The notes under the pieces are model-generated. The model worked only from the letters and a program-made list of their open reading frames with translations, was not told the DNA's origin and did not search any database. Position numbers and translations under genes: made by a program. Source: Elysia marginata (Eukaryota > Mollusca > Gastropoda > Plakobranchidae). From it: DNA of 23,882 nt. Below, piece after piece: positions 10,525 to 21,598 of the stretch; position 1 is the first letter of the stretch; each line of letters starts with the position of its first letter. The stretch spans positions 30,226-54,107 of the forward strand of contig BMAT01013686.1 in the NCBI GenBank assembly GCA_019649035.1. The letters are read 5' to 3'.

Positions 10525-10535
10525 CCCCCCCCCCC
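10525..10535. repeat. C homopolymer, 11 bases
   Basis: A C run followed by a CT-rich tail (CCTCCTCCTCCCC) to about 10550. Confidence 0.9.
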
Positions 10536-10550
10536 TCCCTCCTCCTCCCC

Positions 10551-12576
10551 GGTACTTTTACGCATTCCACAAATCAATTCATATACTGGTTTATTAAAAA
10601 AGTCTAGAAGGAAAAGTGACTGTTTTTTTTATTGATATATATATTGAAATGCAGTGTTAAGGATTTATGAAAGGACAGAGAGAGGGCAGGGCAGTGGGTT
10701 GAATGACGGGAGCTGGTACAAATGAAATAGAGTCGACTTGAGACTCTGCCGAGATTAGATTTTGGCCATCAAAAGGGTCCCTGTAGCGAGGATGTTTTCT
10801 ACAATAACATATCTTGTGATCATAGTTCGGACGTCAATAGACCCTGGACTGTCCAACCTAACGACCATGGCAGGCAGACTGCAGAGAAAAACACTGTGTT
10901 CGTTCCAAGGTGGAGAAAAGAGTCGGGAACAAAAAGAGAGAAGAAGAGAGGAGAGTAGGGGTTTAAGACACAAAGGATAAGAATAAGATTTCAAGAGAAA
11001 GGAATGACAAGAATGAGAAAGATAGAACGAGGGATTGTTCACAAACTTGATAATAACAGAAGAGAGTGTGTCACGAAGAAGGGAAAGGGGGGGGGGTGGT
11101 AGGAAAGAAACTCGTGACCACAGTCCAAAAGAATTGTCGCACGCCATTTATCATTACGCAGTGGAGTCCAGGACCTAAGCACTCTGGCAGGTCAGATCTT
11201 GGAATCGAGAAACTCCGACACCTTAGCACACAGGCTGTTTTGATTCCTTCCATGTAAAATTTAAGTTGAAGGAAAGATGGAAGAATTTGTTGCAATAAGT
11301 GATTTTCTCTCCCTACCCTCCCTGACATGTTTGCTTACAAGTGCTTGGAGAGTAGATCGGGGGTTATATCAAGTAAAAACGCTAAGACCTCTCAAACTGT
11401 ATTCTTAGAGCGAGGCAAGGGTGCGATAAAAATAAGACTATTTTTTAAAAGATACTTAGGGATCTTGATAAATGTGAACCAACAGATATGCAGCACTGCA
11501 TGGCTTAAAGAATGAGTGAAGCCGAAAGAAGAGCTAGGTAGTTTCATGATTTAAATACTTTCTTAAGTCTATTAATTTTGCGAGACTTATGCGACAATGA
11601 CAAGAGCAAGTCAGCTGTCAAACTAGAGTGATGAACTAACCTGACATGTTTTTTCGAAAAATTACCTTTACGTCAGAAAAAAATTATATTCGCTTTCTTT
11701 ATAAAAAAAACTAATGCATACATGTATATTAAGAAAATAATCTGTTCAAAGTTTAGGAGCCAAAATCAAGTTGACGCAGAGACAATAATCGCTCCCACAA
11801 ATTCTTTTGACATGCAAAGGGTCCTTCTTAAATTACCATCTTATTTTTTCTTTAAAATATATACATCTCTTTACTTAACTCCCTAGTCCCTGATCCAGAA
11901 GTAAAGCGGCTCCGACAAGCGAAGTTTATCCGATTGGTATGACCCTAACCACCATCATCGCCATGCTCCCAAATTGCGCAAGTGCACTTTAGGTGAATAT
12001 AATAAAATCACGAAATAGCTAGAGGGAAAGCTGGCATTTCAATCGCGAAATGTTATTGTTCAATGAAATAAAGGCCGAGCAAAATACAGCCATTGTTCTT
12101 TCACAATCATGTTCCGTAATGAAGCCAATGAAAGGCAGGAGGTTGTTTAAAAAAACGTTCACCAGTGATATCTTTTTCTTGTAAGTTCTCTTTCCACAAG
12201 CGTCTAACTAGGTTTTCTGATTTCTCTCAAGCCGTTAGTGCCCTACTTCTAGAGAAAAGAAGGTGCGATGTTGATTTGTACGGTGAACCGGAAACTATTG
12301 ACAACTCGCGCCGGTCGCTTCCGGTAAAGGAAATTCTGGACAACAGACTCAAGCTAATTGCTGTCTCCTCTTGAGTTCTTGTAGCAGTCCACTTTAACAT
12401 TCTCAACAAAATCTTAGCAGGCGCGTCGTGTCTATGGCAAACGTTTTTCACGTTTAATTAAAACCATCAACGGTACAAATTGTATGTGTGGTTCTCTCAT
12501 CAACTCTGTCGACTTTATTGAGATTCTCTGTTCAGCCAATTTAAGCGCGTTCCTACAAGACACTTAAAAAGTTTTG
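10551..12576. other. No gene recognised
   Basis: The plus strand is purine-rich around 10900-11100, with a G10 run at 11087-11096. Two short stretches were examined. At 10757-10883 (minus) an acceptor-like TTTTTCTCTGCAG precedes about 40 open codons. At 12165-12374 (plus) a 69-codon frame crosses a CpG-containing patch. Neither has a recognisable domain or a matching downstream splice site. The C12 run at 12577-12588 abuts the assembly gap. Confidence 0.45.
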
Positions 12577-12588
12577 CCCCCCCCCCCC

Positions 12589-13089
12589 NNNNNNNNNNNN
12601 NNNNNNNNNNNNNNNNNNNNNNNNNNNNNNNNNNNNNNNNNNNNNNNNNNNNNNNNNNNNNNNNNNNNNNNNNNNNNNNNNNNNNNNNNNNNNNNNNNNN
12701 NNNNNNNNNNNNNNNNNNNNNNNNNNNNNNNNNNNNNNNNNNNNNNNNNNNNNNNNNNNNNNNNNNNNNNNNNNNNNNNNNNNNNNNNNNNNNNNNNNNN
12801 NNNNNNNNNNNNNNNNNNNNNNNNNNNNNNNNNNNNNNNNNNNNNNNNNNNNNNNNNNNNNNNNNNNNNNNNNNNNNNNNNNNNNNNNNNNNNNNNNNNN
12901 NNNNNNNNNNNNNNNNNNNNNNNNNNNNNNNNNNNNNNNNNNNNNNNNNNNNNNNNNNNNNNNNNNNNNNNNNNNNNNNNNNNNNNNNNNNNNNNNNNNN
13001 NNNNNNNNNNNNNNNNNNNNNNNNNNNNNNNNNNNNNNNNNNNNNNNNNNNNNNNNNNNNNNNNNNNNNNNNNNNNNNNNNNNNNNNNN
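12589..13089. other. Assembly gap (501 N)
   Basis: Undetermined bases. The left side ends in twelve C and an AG-rich repeat begins about 30 bases past the right side. A repeat-caused sequencing or assembly break is therefore likely. Open frames drawn across it are meaningless. Confidence 1.
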
Positions 13090-13121
13090 ATAGACTTAAG
13101 CATTGATAAAGGGTTAGGAAA

Positions 13122-13125
13122 GTGA

Positions 13126-13159
<34 letters not shown>

Positions 13160-13177
13160 CAGGGGGGGAGGGAGATA
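13122..13177. repeat. (AG)n with G-rich end
   Basis: AG dinucleotides with two GACAG interruptions, ending in GGGGGGGAGGGAG. Lying next to the gap, it probably contributed to it. Confidence 0.9.
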
Positions 13178-15729
13178 CAAAATTTGATTCTTTTAACCTT
13201 AAATTGACTTTGAACGTTTTACTTCGATCATCTATAAATAATAAGCAACGTAAATGTTCATCAATGATCAAGTTTGCGCCGGTTCAATACGAGGCGTTTT
13301 GGGTCAAATCATGACAAACGCCATCCTTGTGAAATTTGAATATGTATTTAAATTACTCAGTATTTCATGTTTTGACACTTCTGTTTGTTTACACAATCTG
13401 TAAGTAACCTAAGCTGTTGGTGACTTCGTGAGATCATTTCTTTGCTCCACAGACAAATAATACGAAATTAATAATAAGAGCCAATTTTCTCCATATTTTG
13501 AAATGGATATTTCTCATTTTGCCCTGAACCTGTCTGGACAAGTCGCTAGACTCAAAAGAAAACTGAGAGCTGGACGGACACACGAAACTATTGAACCAGA
13601 TATTCCTGATAGTGATATAATATATTATTGTACAGTTCAACACTGCAGTCAGTCAGGTACTGTACTGGGTGTGTTTCTATTATGCGAATAAAAAAAATTG
13701 TTACTGTTTAGTGTCGCCATTGACTCTAAATAATACCACCGCAGTGATTAATCGAAGTAGTCAAAACATCATCAACCTGGTGTATAACTAGTATAAGAGT
13801 GAGTATTCTGATGATCAATCTTAAATATCTTTGAAATATAGAACCTGTACTTGGGAAACAAAAATAGAGAGTGTTCAGTGATGTTGGGTCGGTTGAATTA
13901 TGATTAAAATAAAATTTGATACATGGACTCGCGGATTTACGACCCTGTACTCGTGTAATCTAGGTTCTTAAAATGGCTAGTGAGTGTCAGGAACAGCCTT
14001 AGTTTTTATCTTTATTCTTTATTCGACAACACTATTACACATGCACACAAATGCGCACTAAGGCGCATCGTTTTAAATCGTGGTATGCTTTAAGACTAGA
14101 ACAGTTTGTTGAAAAGCGTTAGTTACGTTAGGCTAAGTCCATTCAAAGAATTTTCGATCAACGTGACATTTTTTGTACTTTAGGAAACATAAAACTTGTA
14201 AGGAAGAAGAAAAGGTTAATAGTTTGCCTAATTTTAACTGTGTCAATTTTATAAAGAATCAAAATGCACCGTGTATAATAAGTATGATTCTAAGCAGAGT
14301 CTCTGGTTTCAATTACTGTGTTACAATTTGAAATGCTGCTCTTCATTTTTTTTTGTGAAAAATAAAGTTGCATTATTTACTTTGACTCTATGACTTTTGG
14401 TTGGATCCAGTCGGGAAATTATGCGGATACACACCAGAATATTAGGTATTTGTGTAGAAAATAATGGCAAGAAGATAAATGCTTCTTCCATGCGTGAATG
14501 GAAAAGGAAAAGATAAAAAAACATAGAAATGGTTCAAACAATCAGACTTTCTGTAAACAGTAGAATAACTGAAATTTTTATTGACGTATATTGACAGTTT
14601 ATGCTTTAGCTATAAAAGTTTTGAAATAAACCGAAACGGGAAAATTTGACTTGGGGACCGGTCGGAGTGTTTTCAAATATTGGAAAATCTTTAAAAATAT
14701 ATCTGGAGAATGGTATGCTTCTAACACCAATTTTTGCTGAAATTGAGTCACATATATCTAGCAATTTCTAAAACAGTTTTCTATGTTGTCTTAAAGAAAT
14801 GGCGCAACCTGGCATAACTTTGTGTACTTTTGGCAGTTTAAAAAATTGTATTTAGTAAGAAAGTTGTCCGGTGATAAAACTTCGAAGTCGATTTGCTCAA
14901 ATTATGCTCAGTGGAGGCAGAACCTTGTAATCTCTTAGGGTGCATTTTTTATTACCAAAATATTTCTCACTGGTAAAGATGCGAAGAACTCTAAGATATC
15001 AAGATAATTTTAACCACCTTATAGGAGTTCTAAAGTGCTTTTAAAAATGGCCTATATGTATGTATATATATATATTTTTTTTTTTCCCCAACTCTTCTAA
15101 CTCAACCATAGGCTCATTTTGTGGGAGCGTTACATGAATAGTTAATACTTTAAGGTATAGAAGAGTATAAACCGAGCCTTGCTCCACAAATATACAATAA
15201 TCAAATATTTCATCAAATTACAAGGAAAACAGACTTTTTAAAAATACCAGATTTTTTCCAAGGTGATGGCAGGCTTTAGCCTAAAGCGCCACGTAGAAAC
15301 GGAAGAGAGAAACATAAAAAATTTTGCAACGATATCACTGCTTTTCTTTCAATGAAAAATTCAAAGTAATAAAGCTATGAAATACAATTTTCTTTTTTCC
15401 ATTAAAAAACTACCTCAAGATAAGATCTGATACCAGACCGGCCACGTTTATCCAAGTATCACGTCGGAGTCAAATCTAAGTTAACCCTTTGTGTGTTTTT
15501 CCTGGAGATCGAGTGACAATTAACCCTTGCGGCACCTGTGCCATCTCTTTACTGAGACGCTAGGCAAGCGGGCAAACACCAGGTGAGCTCCAGTTTCGAT
15601 CAATTCCGCTCTGATTCTGTCTCGTTAAGCTGATCTGCTGAACGGATGCCGTGGTCGGGTTATGATTATTAGACTTGAGGAAACTGAAGGAATAGTGAAA
15701 ATGACTACAGCGAGGAAATCATCACAGTG
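13178..15729. other. No gene recognised
   Basis: AT-rich DNA with a (TA)n-T12 tract at 15057-15085. A 62-codon frame at 13503-13691 (plus) and its antisense partner at 13434-13643 have no recognisable content. No RNA gene or repeat family was recognised. Confidence 0.5.
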
Positions 15730-15940
15730 GAGACCTTTAGCACACGCACCGTGTCTCACTACGAGTACGTGAAAATCGGGAAAGCAGATTGAGAAACTAT
15801 AAAAATAATGAAACCAGTTTCTAAAAATAGACCCACAGACGTTCTATTTTTAGAAACTGGTTTCATTATTTTTATAGTTAATCTGCTTTCCCGATTTTCA
15901 CACACGCGTATTGAGACACGGTGCGTGTGCTAAAGGTCTC
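15730..15940. mobile_element. Fold-back form of a short TIR element (two left halves head to head)
   Basis: The left arm (15730-15831) and the right arm (15843-15940) are near-perfect reverse complements around an 11-base spacer (15832-15842). By eye they differ by a four-base gap and about four substitutions. Both arms correspond to the GAGACCTTTAGCACACGC end and body of the element seen whole at 22558-22705. The element's other end (CTGCTTAAAGTCTG) is absent. The left flank is TG where the other copies have TA; the right flank is TA. There is no coding capacity. It is a rearranged, non-autonomous copy. Confidence 0.85.
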
Positions 15941-16269
15941 TATTAATACAAAGATCCGGGTGGATGGTAGGGGTCTCACTGTGCGCCTTGGGAAGACAGG
16001 TTTAATCTTCGACCAATATCAGATTGGAGTACACCATTCGGAGTCGAGAAGAGGGGTGCGTATGTCTAGTGGGGAAACAGGGAGGCTTTGAGGTTTCATA
16101 ACGTTCAATTAGAATCTCCGAACGCTCTAAAAAATATTTGAGGTTTTTTTTTGATTTGGCAAAATAAATTCGTTGTCAAAACAAGCTGCGATATATGCGG
16201 TATCAGATACACTGGTATGGGTTAAGATAAAAACTTGATACACAGGTAAGTAGGTAAGCATTCAAATAG

Positions 16270-16384
16270 ATGCACAGGTAGATAGAAATAGAGATGGACA
16301 GATAGGTTGATAGATAGATAGACAGACAGATAGATAGATAGATAGATAGATAGATATATAGATAGATAGATTGATAGATAGATA
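16270..16384. repeat. (GATA)n microsatellite
   Basis: An imperfect GATA/GACA array, purest at 16325-16384, ending in GAGAGAGA. It is the same repeat class as at 10161-10386. Confidence 0.93.
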
Positions 16385-17281
16385 ATTAGAGAGAGAGATC
16401 TAAAATGATATTTTTGTAATAAGCCCTATAACAATTATTAACATGTAATACCTTCTACAAACTTAGAGGCCTGCATCTGAATAATTCTGATTGGTGTAAT
16501 ATAGAACTGTTACCAGTACTTTAACAGCATCATAATGTAGAGTCGGTCTTTTCAAACTAGAGTACGCTTGGTCTTTTTTTTTCTCTTTTGTAGTTTCTCT
16601 AGTTGTTTTTTTTCTGAAAGAGTTCAATAAAATATACAAGGAAACCAATTATATCCATAGGGATTCGTGATATATTGATGAAGTCTTTTTTGTTTATATG
16701 TTTTGTAAGTAAATATATGTCACACTGGTATACGATGCGCACTTCTTTATTTACCTTTCGTAGTATCGCCAGCTTTAATAATTATTATTGCTCTAACTTT
16801 AACATGCTATGTATGTGCGTGTATACATCCTAGTTGCCCAAAAGGAATCTAGCGCCCCATGAACCTTGTCGAGTTGGATTAGTACAAGTATTATTTAAGA
16901 GCTTGCGTTTGAGCCTGACTGTAGAGGTGTAATCCACTGATAATCCAATTATAATCCATGGGGTAGTCTCGACTGTGGGGGCTGCTGATTATCTTCAGAA
17001 TGTAACATGTGTCTAGAGTTTCCCCTGTTCAGACATTCGTTGAGATATGCAGTGATGGAGACTCAGTTTGGAAAATTAATTCTGTCGCTGTGATCTTATC
17101 TACAAACTCTCTATCAAATGCCCAAACTCCTTAGATCTCTTTCCCTCCTATCAACTCCTCCCCATCCCTTGCTGTGGGCTCATTAAACCGACTATCCTTC
17201 CTACACTATAAATTTAGAAAAATATTATCTCACAACCTCCTCCTATGCGGTATCGTGTTACTAATAAAGAGACAATTCCTC

Positions 17282-17284
<3 letters not shown>
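16385..17284. other. No gene recognised
   Basis: AT-rich DNA without convincing open frames. The segment just before the (TC)n array (17115-17170) is pyrimidine-rich. Confidence 0.5.

Positions 17285-17334
<50 letters not shown>
17285..17334. repeat. (TC)n microsatellite
   Basis: A pure dinucleotide run of about 25 units. Confidence 0.97.
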
Positions 17335-17341
<7 letters not shown>

Positions 17342-19337
17342 AGACATTTTAAAGGTGTGCTGAAAAGCATGCCAGGCAGTTATCTTCATTTGTAGGAAAT
17401 TATCAGAGTTCAGAATGAATAATTAAGATGGGGAGTGGCATCAAACGAACAGCTTGAAGAATTCACCAATTTTCAAACAATGGAATTGTGGTATACATCG
17501 GAATGCGATGTATGCAGTTACAAATAACATTGTTAATGTTTCAAAAAAGCCCCAGCATTCTGTTCTGAAACATGAAGTGATATAGGAATTTCATTCAAAG
17601 TCCTATTTCTTTTGCATACTTTACAATTTAATTTGTACTTGACCTGCACTATAATTATATCAGCATACTTAGGTATCATCATTCTGTGAATCTACTCAAA
17701 CTATATATATATATCATTTCAAGTAGTTTCAACATACATAAAATATTCCATCATAGTACAGGAAAATTATTTTACAGATTTGTGATGTGGGCACATCAAT
17801 TTTGTACATTTTATCTAGTACCTGAGGGCTTGTCTTGCAGTATGGAACAAAGCGTGTATTTTTAACCATTTAGGTAAACCGTTTCCTGCTGATTTTGGTT
17901 GTTGCATGTAGTTAGGCCTATATAGGGCCTTTAAAATCTTAACTTTATTTTCGAGTACTGTGGTACATGTTTATCTGTGTTGTACAGACTCCGCCCCATA
18001 TTATGCCTTGTGATTGCTTCATTCTTTTACGAAACATGAATATGATATCAAGAGACGAGAGTGCGCTATAGTAATTATAACACATGTATATCATTGCATG
18101 TGATGATTCTGTTTTATAATAAAATAGTTATTATGTCACGCACTGACTCCGCCAACATTATGATACATCTTATTTTTATGTGTAGACTCAGTCACATATT
18201 ACGATACATGTAGGCCTAGATCTATATAATGTCAAGTGATGGCTCCATCCCACAAGTCTGCCTGTCGTTGTATCATTAATAGATTATTCTGCTTTTAAAT
18301 ATGGTTAATGCAAATTTTTATTAAAATTGTGGTAAATTGTTGCGCGGTGAACATCCTGCAATAATGTCTGTGTGTCTTTTTTTACAGACAGCTGAGCTTA
18401 AAATGAATTTATATTGATTTGCCTTCAGTAGGATACTGTCAAACCAAAGTTAAATGGGCTGCATATAAAACCTATTAAACTTTAGAGACGTTCACAAAAT
18501 CTACTAGAAGTTGATGCAAATCTGAGCAGGAGTTCAAATGTAAATGTGACACAAGCATCAAAGAGAAATAAGCAAAGAATTTGTAGATCGGCATGGACCA
18601 TTTACTTTACTCTCAGCAGTCGGATCTTGTTAGTTTTTAAACACCATGAAACAAAGATGACTGTTATTCTTTTACTCAAAACTGACGAACTTTCAACCTC
18701 AAATAATGCCAAGATACTTGGGGGTTTTGTTGTTGTTGTTTTTTTTTAATTGATTGAAGGCCAACACTTGAAAACCAAGTAATCCTATTACTTTATGAAA
18801 GGTGCATAGGCGTAAGTACTGGTATGTTAAAGGTTATGAAAAGTCCCCCCGCCTTGTAATCAGTACATGTATTTCTATTGGGTGTTTTTACTGATGGTGA
18901 TAAATTGAGGTTGAAATATGATGAGGCTGAATTCAAAATAACATGGACCATATTTTAAGTGGCTGGTTTTGAAAGGCAGTCAGCTTGCGACCATACAATT
19001 AGATCTACATAAATTTTAGACGATATATAATATGGTTTGATTGAAATAATGATGAATGATTTTTAGTCAGCACATGTATTTCATATGGATCCGGCATTAT
19101 CAATGATTCATATACTTAGCCGTTGTAATATTCTCATATGATGCAGCGTGCATTTTGCCTGCAGTCAGCTAAGTTAAAAAATATACAAATTGTGCAAGAT
19201 ATTGGGTTGACCTACCAAAAATAAATGAGTCTTATATTTCGAAAACATGTCTCCTTTTTCATGAAGCAATAATTCTTTTTCCTATATGATTGTGTCCAGA
19301 GCTTACTCGGGTAAACCACGTTTTAACAAAACTAATA
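17335..19337. other. No gene recognised
   Basis: AT-rich DNA with a short (TA)n at about 17702-17714. Three degenerate copies of a GACTCCGCC..ATATTATG-like word occur at about 17987, 18144 and 18185. No gene was seen. Confidence 0.45.
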
Positions 19338-19486
19338 CAGACTTTAAGCAGCAACGCGTGAGTATGACGCGAACGTCTGTGGGTCTATTTTTAGAAACTG
19401 GTTTCATTATTTTTATTGTTTCCTCAATCTGCTTTCCCGATTTTCACGTACGCGTAGTGAGACACGGTGCGTGTGCTAAAGGTCTC
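19338..19486 (-). mobile_element. Short TIR element (MITE-like), full copy, minus orientation
   Basis: On the minus strand it begins GAGACCTTTAGCACACGC and ends GCTGCTTAAAGTCTG, 149 bases in all. It is flanked on both sides by TA (19336-19337 and 19487-19488), consistent with a TA target duplication. The two ends are imperfect inverted repeats: GAGACCTTTAGCA against CAGACTTTAAGCA. It differs from the copy at 22558-22705 by about three substitutions and one indel by eye, so the family was recently active or is conserved. No coding capacity. Tc1/mariner-type mobilisation is inferred only from the TA flanks. Confidence 0.8.
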
Positions 19487-19488
19487 TA

Positions 19489-20777
19489 ATAACTAAATTT
19501 TGATTCGCGGTATTTCAAGCACTGCAACAAAAGAAACATAAATGTGTTGAGGCGACTCTGAAGCCCCAAATGTTACTTGGAATAATGTTTTATAATAATA
19601 TTGATAAATGGCAGGTCAGACCATCATACTACATCAAATGTAAATCAAGAAACAAAAGTGCCATTAGTAATAAAAGTATTTTTCTCTTACTTGAAAAAAT
19701 TGTAGTAAGGAAACGAAATCGGTTGACTTTGCCAAAATTTCTTCTCTAATTTATTTATTTCATCTTCAAGTCCACCTGATATATATTTAAAGCAACTAAA
19801 TATAACATTATGTGCTTTGCTTTGGAATGGAAAACAAAACCTCAGATGTTCCTTTTAAAATTAAATCAACAATCTTCGTATTTTATGTTGGTCAGATAAG
19901 TCAATTTTGTGTTCATGTAAGAAAAAGCTTTATTTGGTAATCTGAGCAGCATATAAGGTAGTAAAAAAAAAGTCTGATACATGGTATAAACAATTTTCAA
20001 CAATTTGGAATAAACGCTTTTACCACAATAAAGGTCACGAAAAATTATTGCATTTTTAGGGAAGCTTTGTTAAGGCATATAACAAGAAACGTTTTGCAAA
20101 TTCGAGTGAGATTCACATTTTTTTCTTTATTATTTCAATAAATTCAGATGAGCACCATAAATTTTTATCCCGACTTCAGAATATAAAAAATAGTACATTT
20201 TTATGAGCAGAGGTAATTATCTCAATGCTCAATCTCAAAGTCAACTTCAATTTTAGTTTGTGAATCTTCATTATAATAATTAGAACCAGAATCATGAAAC
20301 ATAAAGTAAAGAAATGAAAGGACATTCTCAAGGTGGAAATCTCCACCAATGCGTTACAAAGTCGCTGTTTTCATTAAACTTTTGTAGCAATAAATTATTT
20401 TATGGGTTGATTATCTTCTTCATGACCCATTATCAATGTTTAGTACTTTGATGTATATATTTTCTTTCGTCCTTCTTTGCGATTGTGCTTTAAGAGATAA
20501 ATATTTGTTTTGTTTTAGGTGAGTTTTTTTTTTAATATCCAGGGTGATTAAGAATTCAAAAACGAAATCTTAGCCTTGTTCACTTTTATTGCAGCAGACC
20601 AAGTCTATAGCCAAAGTATCAATCGTTATAAAGATAGTAAACCTATAAATTATGAAAGATATATGGCAAATGCTTTTTGCAGTTTTTTTTAATTATTTAA
20701 TTTATATTAAATCAGGGTTTTGTGAAAGACACTTTCATGGAACATCCAAAACTAATTTAGTATGTAATGAGACTCAC
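19489..20777. other. No gene recognised
   Basis: Very AT-rich DNA with no open frame of note. If the exon at 20778-20904 is real, this is the start of its first intron on the minus strand. Confidence 0.45.
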
Positions 20778-20904
20778 CTTGATACACAGTCCCACCAAAA
20801 TCGTACCGATACTCCCAGCTAGAGAAGATTTCAAGTCTCACTCCACTAGCACAGCAAGTCCATCTGTTTCTTGGGTGTGAGAGTGCCAGGAAAGACAGTG
20901 ACAT
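20778..20904 (-). CDS. Candidate first coding exon, unrecognised protein
   Basis: On the minus strand an ATG at 20904 (context GTCATGT) opens 42 codons that run into AAG|GTGAGT at 20778/20777, an excellent donor, in phase 1. The peptide is MSLSFLALSHPRNRWTCC, then ASGVRLEIFSSWEYRYDFGG, then TVYQ. Its mixed, non-repetitive, aromatic- and Cys-containing composition looks like real protein and differs from the low-complexity frames elsewhere. The same frame is open upstream to a TGA at 21015-21013, so the exon could instead be entered from an acceptor higher up. The region just upstream (20930-21090) is clearly CpG-rich compared with the rest of the window, as expected for a promoter or first exon. 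I do not recognise the family. Confidence 0.5.
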
Positions 20905-21110
20905 GACAAGCCCTGGGTGCCTCTTCCGCCTGCTCCGATACAACCATAAAACACCTGTAGCGAGGCCTAGACACTGCGGGATTCCCCGTTGTCTCACAGC
21001 TTGCGGGTCGGCTCACTCGCCTCGCGTGGTGCTGGATCAACCGCGGCGTTTCCCTGGCGTGCGGGTAGGGAGCCTGTAGCGGGTGCTGCGTTGTGGGAGA
21101 AATTAATACT
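20905..21110 (-). promoter_or_regulatory. CpG-rich patch, possible promoter/5' UTR
   Basis: About 17 CG dinucleotides lie within roughly 170 bases, while flanking DNA has almost none. It is immediately upstream of the candidate exon on the minus strand. No TATA box is evident. Promoter function is inferred from position and composition only. Confidence 0.35.
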
Positions 21111-21598
21111 GATACGTGTATTGCTCAACAAAATGTATTGTTGCCCCCTGTCCTGCGTTTGGTGTGCAATAGCTGTTTATTGTTGGCAAGTTCAAACTCT
21201 CTATTACCACGAGATAGATTTCTATAATAAACCTTAAGGATTTCTCATTTCAATCTATTTTGTGTAAAGACACAACACATTTTTTTTGTATTAGACCATG
21301 TGTATCTGCACTATGAAAATATTTGTTACGGCAGCAAACTTCAAGATGTATCAAGGGCAAAACCAATACGGTTTTTATAAAAACATGTACCATGAATTGT
21401 TCATACCCCATTTTTGCACGCCTTATCACGGTCAGAGCCTAAGTGTTTTTTCAACAACTATGTGTTATTCATGTCTCCATTCTACAATGTCAAATAACCC
21501 ACCAGAGTAGCTTTAGCCTCTGTGACTGTTCCATAACCGTAACCACTTCAATAATTACCACGAATGAAGCTTCTGGTTGCAACCGTCATGGAAAATTT
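21111..21598. other. No gene recognised
   Basis: AT-rich DNA. Plus-strand open frames at 21298-21510 and 21443-21634 overlap each other and contain no recognisable domain. Confidence 0.45.

Noticed and set aside
10757-10883. Possible terminal exon, minus strand, after an acceptor-like TTTTTCTCTGCAG
   Set aside because: The 40 open codons hint at a membrane-protein fragment (RTMITRYVIVENIL), but the resemblance to any family is too weak and no partner exon or polyadenylation site was seen.
12165-12374. 69-codon frame in a CpG-containing patch, plus strand
   Set aside because: An antisense frame of similar length overlaps it. No domain and no strong splice donor.
12515-13271. Long open frames of more than 180 codons
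   Set aside because: They cross the 501-base gap and consist mostly of undetermined residues.
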